This document shows positions 7,370-14,522 of a stretch of DNA of 17,816 bases, one piece after another. Numbering within the stretch: the stretch's first letter is position 1; each line of letters opens with the position of its first letter. Source of the DNA: an uncultured Bacillus sp. (GTDB taxonomy: Bacteria; Bacillota; Bacilli; Bacillales; DSM-1321). The translations under genes and the position numbers were made by a program. The DNA lies in NCBI GenBank assembly GCA_934215995.1, contig CAKQBC010000013.1, positions 1-17,816 of the forward strand. The letters are read 5' to 3'. Below the pieces are notes generated by a model. That model saw only the letters and a program-made list of their open reading frames with translations, had not been told where the DNA came from and made no database searches.

Positions 7370-7549
7370 TTAATCTTCTACAAAAGGAGGGTCGCTATTC
7401 AACTCCACCATCCAAGGGGGGCTGTCCATCGAATAGTGCGAACCATACTTACTAACGTATATAAATACACAACAGAAAGTGGTGAACATTCCTACAAATA
7501 TTGTTAAGGAAAGATCGTCAGGAAAGCTTGTTCGTTCAGAAGTAGCCAT
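7370..7549 (-). CDS. Possible 59-aa single-span membrane peptide
   Basis: Uncertain gene, not recognised. The open frame from ATG 7549 encodes an N-terminal polar stretch (MATSERTSFPDD), one hydrophobic segment of about 19 residues at 15-33 (LTIFVGMFTTFCCVFIYVS) and an acidic, Pro-rich tail ending SDPPFVED. Composition and codon mix look protein-like. Against it: there is no Shine-Dalgarno site. A TATAAT lies about 28 bases upstream of the ATG, so a transcript would have a very short leader. The opposite strand has a better-defined promoter and terminator enclosing this whole frame. It could be a small membrane protein, a type I toxin-like peptide, or chance. Confidence 0.35.
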   Translation of the reverse strand: MATSERTSFPDDLSLTIFVGMFTTFCCVFIYVSKYGSHYSMDSPPWMVELNSDPPFVED

Positions 7550-7653
7550 AACGATTGATAACAATGTTAATTGTCGGATTATAATATGCTTTTAATTGAT
7601 TTAATACCATAGAGAAGACTCTGCAAATACATCAAGTATGCAGAGTCTTTTTT
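7372..7653 (+). ncRNA. Candidate small RNA or micropeptide mRNA, about 280 nt
   Basis: This interval runs from the start predicted by the TTTACT-17-TATAAT promoter to the T-run of a strong terminator. It has a near-perfect ribosome site, AAAGGAGG at 7383-7390, but no ATG, GTG or TTG at normal spacing; the only in-frame candidate is ATT at 7397, giving 36 codons to TAA at 7505-7507. A second frame from GTG 7482 to 7595 gives 37 residues (MNIPTNIVKERSSGKLVRS...) but has no good ribosome site. The transcript is fully antisense to the possible 59-aa frame on the other strand. It could be an antisense RNA, a micropeptide gene or a decayed gene. The rest of this 340-base stretch between yfkD and yfkE holds nothing else I can name. 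Confidence 0.35.
7615..7653 (+). terminator. Intrinsic terminator, plus-oriented, next to yfkE stop
   Basis: A perfect 11-bp stem (AAGACTCTGCA with TGCAGAGTCTT), a 13-base loop that can add a TAC/GTA pairing, and six T at 7648-7653. On the minus strand the hairpin is followed by CTTCTCT, so it may also stop yfkE transcripts, but less efficiently. Its better orientation implies a plus-strand transcript arriving from the left. Confidence 0.85.
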
Positions 7654-7657
7654 ATGC

Positions 7658-8713
7658 CTACAGGAGATAAAAGCCGAACCCCATGATGATATAGGCGGCA
7701 AGCAAAGTCGCCCCTTCGAACCAGTTCGTTTCCCCGTCGTTTGAAATGATGACCATCAGGAAGACCGAGGTGACCATGGCGATCAGCTCCGGCAGCGTGA
7801 ACACGAGCGGCATCTGGACATCGAAGAACAAAGAAATCAGGACAAGAATCGGCGCAACGAACATCGCAATCTGCAGCGTGGACCCAATCGCGATTTCGAC
7901 CGCAATATCCATTTTGTTCTTATAGGCAAATATGATCGCTGAAGCATGTTCCGCGGCATTGCCGACAATCGCCACGACAATGACCCCGATGAACAGCTCA
8001 GTCCAGCCGAATGTATGGGCTACCGATTCGAAGGTATGGACGAGGCTTTCCGATACATAGGCTACAGCCGCTGTGGCAAGCACCAATATGACGAGCGCTT
8101 TTTTCCGCGACCATTCCGGCTCCTCATGCTCTTCCTTCTTCTCTTCCCCATGCTGGTAAACGCCCCGATGCGTTACTAATTTAAAATATAAGGCGGCTAT
8201 ATAAAGAACAATCATGATAATAGAAATGCCGATGCTCATTGTGAGCGTATCCGGGCCGGACATCGTTTGTGAAAACACTTCAGGGATGACAAAGGCCACA
8301 ATGACAGCGAAAATCAACAAGCCCGCGTTATGCCTTGCATCATATACATTGAACTTTTGCCGTTTATGTTTAACGCCCCCGATGAAGAAGGAAAGCCCTG
8401 CGACCAAGAGCAGGTTTCCGAGTACAGAACCTGTCAGGGACGCCAGTACGACACCGATCAGTCCCGCCTTCAAAGCAAAAATCGAAATGATCAATTCGAC
8501 CGCGTTTCCGAATGTCGCGTTCAGTAAGCCGCCGATCCGCGGCCCCATCACAACGGCTAGGCTTTCTGTCGCTCTCCCCAGTATACTTGCGAGCCCGATG
8601 ATTGTTACACAATATACCGCAAACATCAGAATCTGCGACCAGTGCAGCAGGCTTCCTATAACAGACAGCGGCACGCCCGCAAACACAATTACTGTGAAAA
8701 TTTTATTTCCCAT
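7658..8713 (-). CDS. chaA: Calcium/proton antiporter (CaCA family, YfkE/ChaA)
   Basis: H+-coupled Ca2+ exporter of the CAX branch in the cytoplasmic membrane; B. subtilis ChaA (YfkE) has the same length, 351 residues. The two inverted alpha repeats are clear: GNAVELIISIFAL in the first half and GNAAEHASAIIFA in the second, each with the Glu that forms the ion site. About ten to eleven hydrophobic segments are present, with an acidic cytoplasmic loop between the halves (EEKKEEHEEPEW) of the kind expected to sense Ca2+. The frame could begin at ATG 8737, but AGGAG 8 bases before the ATG at 8713 decides the start. A second strong AAAGGAGG at 8759-8766 has no matching start codon at normal distance. 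The gene is divergent from the MFS gene, with a shared upstream region of about 200 bases. Confidence 0.94.
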   Translation of the reverse strand: MGNKIFTVIVFAGVPLSVIGSLLHWSQILMFAVYCVTIIGLASILGRATESLAVVMGPRIGGLLNATFGNAVELIISIFALKAGLIGVVLASLTGSVLGNLLLVAGLSFFIGGVKHKRQKFNVYDARHNAGLLIFAVIVAFVIPEVFSQTMSGPDTLTMSIGISIIMIVLYIAALYFKLVTHRGVYQHGEEKKEEHEEPEWSRKKALVILVLATAAVAYVSESLVHTFESVAHTFGWTELFIGVIVVAIVGNAAEHASAIIFAYKNKMDIAVEIAIGSTLQIAMFVAPILVLISLFFDVQMPLVFTLPELIAMVTSVFLMVIISNDGETNWFEGATLLAAYIIMGFGFYLL

Positions 8714-8914
8714 AATGCCATCTCCTCGACTCTTCATATTCTTAATCTTTCAGGACAACCTCCTTTCAGTGTGCCATATACGAATCAGATGAATGTATAT
8801 ACCCTGCAATTCCCCGAACGAATCCGTGCAGTTGCATAATTTCCTCCGCCGCTTCTCCAGGGATATGGTACTCTAAGAGCAGAATAAAAATTTACATAAA
8901 CTTGAGGTACAATC

Positions 8915-10093
8915 ATGAAGATGAATGACTCGCTGCGCTTTTGGATTTTAGTCAGCATAGTGGGCATATCCGGCTTTTCCCAAGGAATGCTCATGCCCCT
9001 TATCGCCATCATATTTGAAGAGGATGGCGTAAGTTCCTCGCTGAACGGATTGCACGCGACCGGATTATATATAGGCATTCTGATCGCTTCCCCCCTGATG
9101 GAGAAGCCGCTCAGGAGATTCGGCTATAAACCTTTGATCTTGGCTGGCGCCGGGACTGTAGCCGTTGCTATGGCACTGTTTCCCGTATGGCAAGCATTCT
9201 GGTTCTGGTTCCTGCTTAGGCTGTTCGTCGGAATTGGGGACCATATGCTTCACTTCGCCACACAGACGTGGATCACTGATTTGTCGCCGCAGCATAAAAG
9301 AGGGAAAAACATTGCCATCTACGGCTTATTTTTCAGCCTGGGTTTTGCCGTCGGGCCATTGCTTGCAAGGATGGTACAAGTAAATGAGGCGCTTCCGTTT
9401 GCAGTCTCTTCCGCCATTACGGTTGTTGCCTGGCTGGCTGTGCTGTTGATCAGGAATGCACGCCCTGATGATGAGTTGGAAACGAATCAAAAAGGAACCT
9501 TCATACGCTTCCTGGCCGTGCTGAAATATGCCTGGGTCGCTATGCTTCCTCCGCTCGGATATGGATTCCTTGAAGCTTCACTGAATGGGAACTTCCCTGT
9601 ATTCGCCCTTCGGAACGGAATGGATATCGACGCAGTCTCTATTATCCTTCCCGCCTTTTCGATCGGAGCCATCCTTTTCCAGATTCCGCTTGGTATGCTC
9701 AGCGACCGTTATGGACGCAGCCGTATTTTGAAAGGAATCATGGCCGCAGGAGCGTTGATTTTCTTCGTTTCCGGACTTCTGCAGGATTCCATGGCAGGCC
9801 TTTTGATCTGCTTTACATTGGCTGGGATGGTTGTCGGCTCCACATTTTCACTCGGCATCAGCTACATGGCTGATTTGGTTCCCCGTGATTTGCTGCCGGC
9901 CGGAAATCTGATGTGCGGCATTTTCTTCAGCCTGGGCAGCATGATTGGCCCCTTTGCGGGCGGGATCTTTATCGAATATGTATCGGAGCGCGGCTTCTTC
10001 TACTTATTCAGCATTATGCTTGGCTTTATTTTTGCCGCTTTATTCATATTCAAGAAAAAAGGCCCGATGATGGAAAAACAACAGGCAATCTAG
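8915..10093 (+). CDS. yfkF: MFS transporter (YfkF-like), substrate unknown
   Basis: A 392-residue major facilitator protein with about 12 membrane segments and N- and C-termini predicted inside. The MFS motif A is seen in its second copy, between segments 8 and 9 (GMLSDRYGRSR, 260-270); the first copy is degraded (MEKPLRRFGYKP). Gly-rich GISYMADLVP and an SLGSMIGPFAGG stretch in the C-terminal half also fit the family. Drug:H+ antiport is the usual inference for this group, but no substrate can be read from the sequence. ATG 8915 has GAGG 7 bases upstream. Position next to yfkE and length agree with B. subtilis YfkF. The hairpin at 10179-10201 may be its terminator. No paired regulator gene is present. 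Confidence 0.9.
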   Translation: MKMNDSLRFWILVSIVGISGFSQGMLMPLIAIIFEEDGVSSSLNGLHATGLYIGILIASPLMEKPLRRFGYKPLILAGAGTVAVAMALFPVWQAFWFWFLLRLFVGIGDHMLHFATQTWITDLSPQHKRGKNIAIYGLFFSLGFAVGPLLARMVQVNEALPFAVSSAITVVAWLAVLLIRNARPDDELETNQKGTFIRFLAVLKYAWVAMLPPLGYGFLEASLNGNFPVFALRNGMDIDAVSIILPAFSIGAILFQIPLGMLSDRYGRSRILKGIMAAGALIFFVSGLLQDSMAGLLICFTLAGMVVGSTFSLGISYMADLVPRDLLPAGNLMCGIFFSLGSMIGPFAGGIFIEYVSERGFFYLFSIMLGFIFAALFIFKKKGPMMEKQQAI

Positions 10094-10101
10094 AGAGCAG
10101 A

Positions 10102-10134
10102 ATTATACCGCTGACAAATCCTCTATGGTATAAT
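10102..10134 (+). promoter_or_regulatory. Extended -10 promoter overlapped by an 8-bp inverted repeat
   Basis: TGGTATAAT (10126-10134) is a perfect TATAAT with an upstream TGn. Its GGTATAAT (10127-10134) is the exact inverted copy of ATTATACC at 10102-10109, with 17 bases between. There is no good -35 at 17 bp; CTGACA at 10111-10116 is only 12 bp away. The repeat occupies the -10 and -30 zones, so it could be an operator for a repressor of the P1B-4 ATPase gene downstream. Confidence 0.4.
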
Positions 10135-10178
10135 AAAAGAAGATAAATGAATATATCTTTTTTCCTTAAACAAGTATT

Positions 10179-10201
10179 GCTGTCACCCAAAAGGTGGCAG
10201 C
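10179..10201 (+). terminator. Hairpin in the leader of the P1B-4 ATPase gene; terminator or attenuator
   Basis: A 9-bp stem (GCTGTCACC with GGTGGCAGC, one G-T pair), 5-base loop, followed by TTTCGTGCTTTT, a broken T-run. It may end transcripts from the MFS gene. If the promoter at 10126 is used, it lies inside the ATPase leader. Confidence 0.5.
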
Positions 10202-10264
10202 TTTCGTGCTTTTCAGGGACTGAATATCACTCTCAATGAGACAAAATAAGGAGGGGGAATTATT

Positions 10265-12244
10265 ATGAATACCGAGGTAAAAATGATGCCGCAACACGCA
10301 ACCAAAGAAATCGACGAGCCAACATTCGTTCAGAAAATCCTTCCGCATCTCGAATTGATCGCGGCAGGCATTTGCGGACTACTGATCCTCGCAGGCTGGC
10401 TGCTTGCCAAAATGGATTTCAGCACATTATCCATTATCAGCTATGTAGCAGCATTCGTTATAGGCGGATTTGCGAAAGCGAAGCAAGGCATCGAGGATAC
10501 AATTGAAAACAAACAGCTAAATGTGGAAATGCTGATGATTCTGGCGGCCATCGGCTCAGCAATTATCGGCTATTGGACTGAAGGGGCAATCCTGATCTTC
10601 ATATTTGCCGTAAGCGGCGCGCTGGAAACCTATACAATGAACAAAAGCCAAAGGGAAATTTCCTCCCTTATGGAATTGCAGCCGGAAGATGCATTGAAAA
10701 TCATGGAGGATGGCACCGAAGTTAAACTCCATGTGTCGGAGCTGGCAGTCGGCGACCGTCTTCTTGTTAAACCAGGTGAACGGATCCCTGTTGACGGGGT
10801 GATCAGAGAAGGAACAACCAATATCGACCAAGCGGCCATCACCGGAGAATCCGTCCCTGTATCGAAGGCAGCCGGGGATGAAGTATTTGCCGGCACTGTG
10901 AATATGCGCGGAACGATTACGATGGAAATGACAAAATCAAACGATGAGACACTTTTCCAAAAGATCATCACATTGGTTCAGTCGGCCCAAAACCAAAAGT
11001 CGCCATCCCAGCAGTTCATCGAAAAGTTCGAGGGCACTTATGTGAAGGTCGTACTGACGGTAGTGGCAATCATGATGTTCCTGCCGCATTACGTCCTTGG
11101 ATGGTCCTGGACGGAAACCTTTTACCGGGCGATGATCCTGCTCGTAGTCGCATCACCTTGTGCATTGGTCGCATCCATCATGCCTGCGACATTGTCCGCC
11201 ATCTCGAATGGGGCCAAGAATGGAATCCTGTTCAAAGGAGGCGTCCATCTTGAAAACCTGGGGAATCTGAAAGCAATCGCATTCGATAAAACAGGTACAT
11301 TGACGAAAGGGAAACCTGAAGTGACGGCTGTTCATGTACGCGACGATCTATCCATGGACCAATTCCTGCAAATTGTCGCTTCAATCGAAAAATACTCGAA
11401 CCATCCGTTGGCTCAGGCAATCGTAAAATATAGCCAGGAGCAAACCGGCATGCCGTTCCTGAAACCAGAAAACATGGAAGATATAAGCGGCTTTGGGGTT
11501 CAGGCTACAATCGACGGCCATACATGGAAAATCGGAAAAGCCGACTTTGCAGGAAAAGAGGAGGCGTACGCTTTTAATGACGGCATCGCAGCCAAGCTTG
11601 CCGAGCAAGGGAACACCGTCACATTCGCCCGGGATGAGAAAGGCATTGCCGGCGTGATTTCCTTGAAGGATGTCATTCGTTCTGAAGCGATCCAAGCGAT
11701 CAAGGACCTGCAAAAAGCAGGGATTTATACAGTCATGCTTACCGGCGACAACGAAAAGACAGCCTCTGCGATTGCAGCGGAGATCAGCATCGATGAATAT
11801 TTCGCTGAATGCCTGCCGGAGAAGAAAGTAGAAGAGATCAAACGCTTGAACGACCGCTTCACAACAGTCGCCATGGTAGGGGATGGGATCAATGATGCCC
11901 CTGCGCTTGCGACCGCATCAGTCGGCATAGCCATGGGCGAAGGAACGGATGTGGCGCTTGAAACGGCGGATGTTGTCCTGATGAAAAACGACCTGCCGCG
12001 CATCGCGGAAGCCGTTTTCCTATCCCGGAAGATGAACCGGATCATCAAACAGAATGTCGTGTTTTCCATTACCGTCATCATGTTCCTGATCTGCTCAAAC
12101 TTCTTTCAAGCCCTGGATCTGCCGCTCGGCGTCATCGGCCATGAAGGCAGCACCATCCTGGTCATTTTGAACGGTTTGCGTCTCCTTAAGACTGCCGCAA
12201 AACAACCGAGTAAGCAGCCCGTCACAACCAGGTCGCTGAACTGA
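10265..12244 (+). CDS. pfeT: P1B-4-type metal-exporting ATPase (PfeT/ZosA-like)
   Basis: ATP-driven heavy-metal efflux pump. It is 659 residues with no N-terminal CxxC metal-binding domain. TGES is at 193-196 (actuator), the membrane metal site is S297-P298-C299 instead of CPC, the phosphorylated Asp is D341 in DKTGT, SNHP at 378-381 contacts nucleotide, GDGINDAP is at 539-546, and HEGST at 626-630 is in the last membrane segment. SPC plus HEGST is the P1B-4 signature. Characterised members export Fe2+, Co2+ or Zn2+, and B. subtilis PfeT (formerly ZosA) is an Fe2+ exporter controlled by PerR and Fur. ATG 10265 follows a strong AAGGAGGGGG. The leader of about 130 bases holds a hairpin and a weak Fur-like element (TGAATATCACTCTCA at 10221-10235). 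Relative to B. subtilis order as I recall it, this gene sits between yfkF and yfkH, where no ATPase gene is found. Confidence 0.93.
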   Translation: MNTEVKMMPQHATKEIDEPTFVQKILPHLELIAAGICGLLILAGWLLAKMDFSTLSIISYVAAFVIGGFAKAKQGIEDTIENKQLNVEMLMILAAIGSAIIGYWTEGAILIFIFAVSGALETYTMNKSQREISSLMELQPEDALKIMEDGTEVKLHVSELAVGDRLLVKPGERIPVDGVIREGTTNIDQAAITGESVPVSKAAGDEVFAGTVNMRGTITMEMTKSNDETLFQKIITLVQSAQNQKSPSQQFIEKFEGTYVKVVLTVVAIMMFLPHYVLGWSWTETFYRAMILLVVASPCALVASIMPATLSAISNGAKNGILFKGGVHLENLGNLKAIAFDKTGTLTKGKPEVTAVHVRDDLSMDQFLQIVASIEKYSNHPLAQAIVKYSQEQTGMPFLKPENMEDISGFGVQATIDGHTWKIGKADFAGKEEAYAFNDGIAAKLAEQGNTVTFARDEKGIAGVISLKDVIRSEAIQAIKDLQKAGIYTVMLTGDNEKTASAIAAEISIDEYFAECLPEKKVEEIKRLNDRFTTVAMVGDGINDAPALATASVGIAMGEGTDVALETADVVLMKNDLPRIAEAVFLSRKMNRIIKQNVVFSITVIMFLICSNFFQALDLPLGVIGHEGSTILVILNGLRLLKTAAKQPSKQPVTTRSLN

Positions 12245-12272
12245 CAGAAGCTAACGGAAAGCAATACAAATA

Positions 12273-12306
12273 GGATGGGGCCGTGAACGGCTTCCCATCC
12301 TTTTTT
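12273..12306 (+). terminator. Intrinsic terminator of the P1B-4 ATPase gene
   Basis: GGATGGG pairs with CCCATCC, with an inner GCCGT/ACGGC stem and a TT bulge, followed by six T at 12301-12306. The last T overlaps the yfkH stop codon on the other strand; in the minus direction the T-run is weak (TATTTGTATT). Confidence 0.88.
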
Positions 12307-13148
12307 CATGCATGGTGCTTATTGGACCGTCGGTTAGTAATAATTGCATTGATTTCGCCCCCCAAAACGATGATATGGGCGGACAAATACAGCCAGAGCA
12401 TCAGGACAATGATGCCTCCTATGCTGCCATATGTATTGGAGTAATTGGAGAAATGGTTTACATAGAATGAAAACCCGTATGACACCACACTCCAGCCTAT
12501 CGTGGCAAATAAAGCCCCCCAGAATACACTTTTTCTTTTCCATTTGATGTACGGCAACACCCAATATAGCAACGTGAATATCAAATACAAACCGATTATG
12601 CTCGAAATCCAGCGCACAAAGTTCCAAATGACCAGATAATGTTCACTGAATCCGATCAGATTATACAGAAATACGCCGATTTGCTTCCCGAACACAGGGA
12701 GCATCAAAACAATGATAAGCAAAAAAATCAAACCGACCGTCATCAGCAAAGCAATTGCCCTTCTGATGATATACTTGCGGTTTTCCACTACATCGTATGC
12801 TTTATCGAATGATTTCAATAGGCCGTTCATCGCGTTAGAGGCTGTCCAAAGCGTACCCAGGATACTGACGGAAAGCAATCCCCTGTTCCTCTCCATAATG
12901 CCTTCCAGCTGGGGCTCAATGAAGGCGAGCGAATCCTCCGGCACAATGGTTGCCAACAAGGCCATAATATCCGCGGCCGTAAAAGGCAGATAAGGAATCA
13001 ATGCGATCAGAAAGATCAGCAAAGGAAACAAAGACAAAAGAAAGAAAAAAGCAAGCTGTGCCGCCATGCCCGATACATCATGTTCTCTCATTCTGATCAG
13101 GATCATATTCACGAACTTACTAGAACGCAAATAGAAATCAATTCTCAT
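12306..13148 (-). CDS. yfkH: YihY/BrkB-family membrane protein (YfkH)
   Basis: A 280-residue integral membrane protein of the YihY/UPF0761 family, once miscalled ribonuclease BN. Function is not settled; BrkB of Bordetella was linked to serum resistance. About six hydrophobic segments are visible: LAFFFLLSLFPLLIFLIALI, LLMTVGLIFLLIIVLMLPVF, a pair around IIGLYLIFTLLYWVLPYI and FWGALFATIGWSVVSYGF, and a final IGGIIVLMLWLYLSAHIIVL. Family hallmarks are GTLWTASNAMNGL and the C-terminal GGEINAI. ATG 13148 has GAGGTG 7 bases upstream. It is the last gene of the yfkJ-yfkI-yfkH operon, 21 bases after yfkI. Confidence 0.92.
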   Translation of the reverse strand: MRIDFYLRSSKFVNMILIRMREHDVSGMAAQLAFFFLLSLFPLLIFLIALIPYLPFTAADIMALLATIVPEDSLAFIEPQLEGIMERNRGLLSVSILGTLWTASNAMNGLLKSFDKAYDVVENRKYIIRRAIALLMTVGLIFLLIIVLMLPVFGKQIGVFLYNLIGFSEHYLVIWNFVRWISSIIGLYLIFTLLYWVLPYIKWKRKSVFWGALFATIGWSVVSYGFSFYVNHFSNYSNTYGSIGGIIVLMLWLYLSAHIIVLGGEINAIITNRRSNKHHA

Positions 13149-13169
13149 GGCAGCACCTCAAACTTCCGT

Positions 13170-13544
13170 TCATTCCTTATTTTTTTCCCCGCCGCTGCTA
13201 GTGAGCGCTTCTTTTGTCTCCATCACCGCTGATGAAACCTGCAACGGTATTTCCTTAAATTCCTGGATTTTGCTTGCTATATATGTGACGTCCTCTGAAA
13301 TACTTTCCATAGTATCTATTATATGCTCTGATCTATCCCTTATTCCTTCAATCACCTGTCCCGGATTTTGGATGGCATCCTTCGTTTTCACGAAGCCTTT
13401 CCGGCTGCATTCCATAACTGATTCTCTTGTTGCCTTATCGAACAGGCTGATCACAGCGCCTGCCGCGGCCCCTATCAATATTCCCCGCAAAAGTTTGCTC
13501 TTGCCCTTGTTTGGCTGGCTGTTTCTATTAATCATTGTATTCAT
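13170..13544 (-). CDS. yfkI: YtxH-domain-like protein (YfkI)
   Basis: A 124-residue protein with a short N-terminal polar stretch, one hydrophobic Gly/Ala-rich segment (LLRGILIGAAAGAVISLF) and a long charged helical tail (IEGIRDRSEHIIDTMESISE...). That layout is typical of YtxH-like proteins, which are membrane-anchored and often stress- or envelope-related with unknown mechanism. The frame could start at TTG 13568, but AGAGG 6 bases before the ATG at 13544 fits better. It lies between yfkJ (32-base gap) and yfkH (21-base gap) in one operon. Name assigned by position and length. Confidence 0.82.
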   Translation of the reverse strand: MNTMINRNSQPNKGKSKLLRGILIGAAAGAVISLFDKATRESVMECSRKGFVKTKDAIQNPGQVIEGIRDRSEHIIDTMESISEDVTYIASKIQEFKEIPLQVSSAVMETKEALTSSGGEKNKE

Positions 13545-13576
13545 CCCGATCCTCTCCCTTTTTTCCAATGTTTTTT

Positions 13577-14047
13577 CTATAGTGGCTGCTCTTGTTTGAT
13601 TTTGTCCAGCAATGCTTCACAGCCCGCTTTCAGCAAGTCGTGAACCTCTTCGAAATTGCCTGTGAAGTACGGATCTGGCACATCCTTGACCGCAGCATCC
13701 GGTACAAGGTCCAGCAATCGGATTACAGTAGCATTTTCAGGGTTTTTCAGGATTTTTTCCATATTCGACATATTGCTGGCATCCATCCCGACTATGTATT
13801 GGAACGTATCGTAATCTTCTCTCTTGATCTGCCTTGCGGTGATGCCTTCATAGCTGATTTTCTTTTCATCAAGCAGCCTGCGGGTTCCCTCATGCGGCGG
13901 ATGCCCGATATGCCAATCCCCTGTCCCTGCTGAATCTACTTTTATTTTTTGTTCCAAACCTTCCCTTTTTACTAAGTCCCTAAACATTGCCTCCGCCATC
14001 GGCGACCGGCAAATGTTCCCCAGGCATACAAATAGAACGTGGATCAA
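13577..14047 (-). CDS. yfkJ: Low-molecular-weight protein-tyrosine phosphatase (YfkJ)
   Basis: Removes phosphate from phosphotyrosine (in some relatives phosphoarginine) on cytoplasmic proteins. The P-loop C8-LGNIC-R14-S at the N-terminus is the C-x5-R catalytic signature, and DPY at 125-127 carries the general acid Asp. Length is 156 residues, the same as B. subtilis YfkJ. The start is TTG at 14047: AGGAG lies 10 bases upstream, and MIHVLFVCLGN is the normal beginning of the family. The frame is open 39 codons upstream, but that part is not family-like; a GTG three codons earlier sits too close to the ribosome site. It is the first gene of yfkJ-yfkI-yfkH. LMW phosphatases linked to arginine kinase McsB are close relatives (YwlE), but the gene neighbours favour YfkJ. 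Confidence 0.93.
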   Translation of the reverse strand: MIHVLFVCLGNICRSPMAEAMFRDLVKREGLEQKIKVDSAGTGDWHIGHPPHEGTRRLLDEKKISYEGITARQIKREDYDTFQYIVGMDASNMSNMEKILKNPENATVIRLLDLVPDAAVKDVPDPYFTGNFEEVHDLLKAGCEALLDKIKQEQPL

Positions 14048-14151
14048 TGCATTCACTCTCCTGTATATTAAATTCAGTGATGTTTCGGTCTTCATCTGTT
14101 TTTTACCAGAATCCCTCACCGCCAAACTTCCTGCGACTGGTTGTCCCATAT

Positions 14152-14181
14152 AGTATACCAGCACTTAGGAATTAACGTCAC
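14152..14181 (-). promoter_or_regulatory. Promoter of the yfkJ-yfkI-yfkH operon
   Basis: On the minus strand GTGACG (14176-14181; 4 of 6), 18-bp spacer and TATACT (14152-14157; 5 of 6) preceded by TGG, an extended -10. The leader to the TTG at 14047 is about 100 bases. No sigma-B pattern (GTTTAA/GGGTAT) was seen. Confidence 0.5.
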
Positions 14182-14261
14182 TTACATGTTATGGCTCGCG
14201 ATTGACAGATTCTGATAAGTATGGAAACATGAGAAGAATAGATGAAAGAAAGGAAGATTCG

Positions 14262-14483
14262 ATGGACTTATCCAACAATACCCCTGAAAATGTGGATTAC
14301 ATGGTAGAGAAGATAAAAGAGAAGCTCCGCATGATGAATATCGGTGCCGTACGGGCTGAACATTTCAACAGCGAAATGTATGAAGAGCTCCACGAAATCT
14401 ACACTATGGTCATGAAGAAAAACACCTTCAGCCCAAGTGAGATGCAGGCAATCGCTTCCGAACTCGGTTCCCTGAAAAAATAA
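14262..14483 (+). CDS. yfkK: DUF1128-family protein YfkK
   Basis: A 73-residue soluble, mostly helical protein ([20 protein letters not shown], then [15 protein letters not shown] and [13 protein letters not shown]). Family DUF1128/YfkK of Bacillales, function unknown. ATG 14262 has AAAGGAAG at good distance; an upstream in-frame ATG at 14202 lacks one. A perfect TTGACA at 14202-14207 lies 60 bases upstream, but the matching -10 (AAACAT) is poor. It is divergent from yfkJ, the order seen in B. subtilis, with its own terminator. Confidence 0.88.
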   Translation: MDLSNNTPENVDYMVEKIKEKLRMMNIGAVRAEHFNSEMYEELHEIYTMVMKKNTFSPSEMQAIASELGSLKK

Positions 14484-14494
14484 AGGCAGCAGAC

Positions 14495-14521
14495 GGCCCT
14501 TTCCATTAAAGGGCCATTTTT
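14495..14521 (+). terminator. Intrinsic terminator of yfkK
   Basis: A perfect 8-bp stem (GGCCCTTT with AAAGGGCC), 5-base loop, then ATTTTTATT. No T-run follows on the minus strand, so the convergent ZIP gene lacks a clear terminator here. Confidence 0.88.
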
Positions 14522-14522
14522 A

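Noticed and set aside
7554..7576. Palindrome TAACAATGTTA as a possible operator
   Set aside because: Only 11 bases, A+T-rich, and lies between two uncertain transcripts; chance is likely.
8738..8770. AAAGGAGG at 8759-8766 as start of a leader peptide before yfkE
   Set aside because: The nearest start-like codons give frames of only two or three residues, and it is over 20 bases from the next ATG.
8214..8792. 192-codon open frame on the plus strand
   Set aside because: Antisense to the well-supported Ca2+/H+ antiporter gene; no start signals and no recognisable domain.
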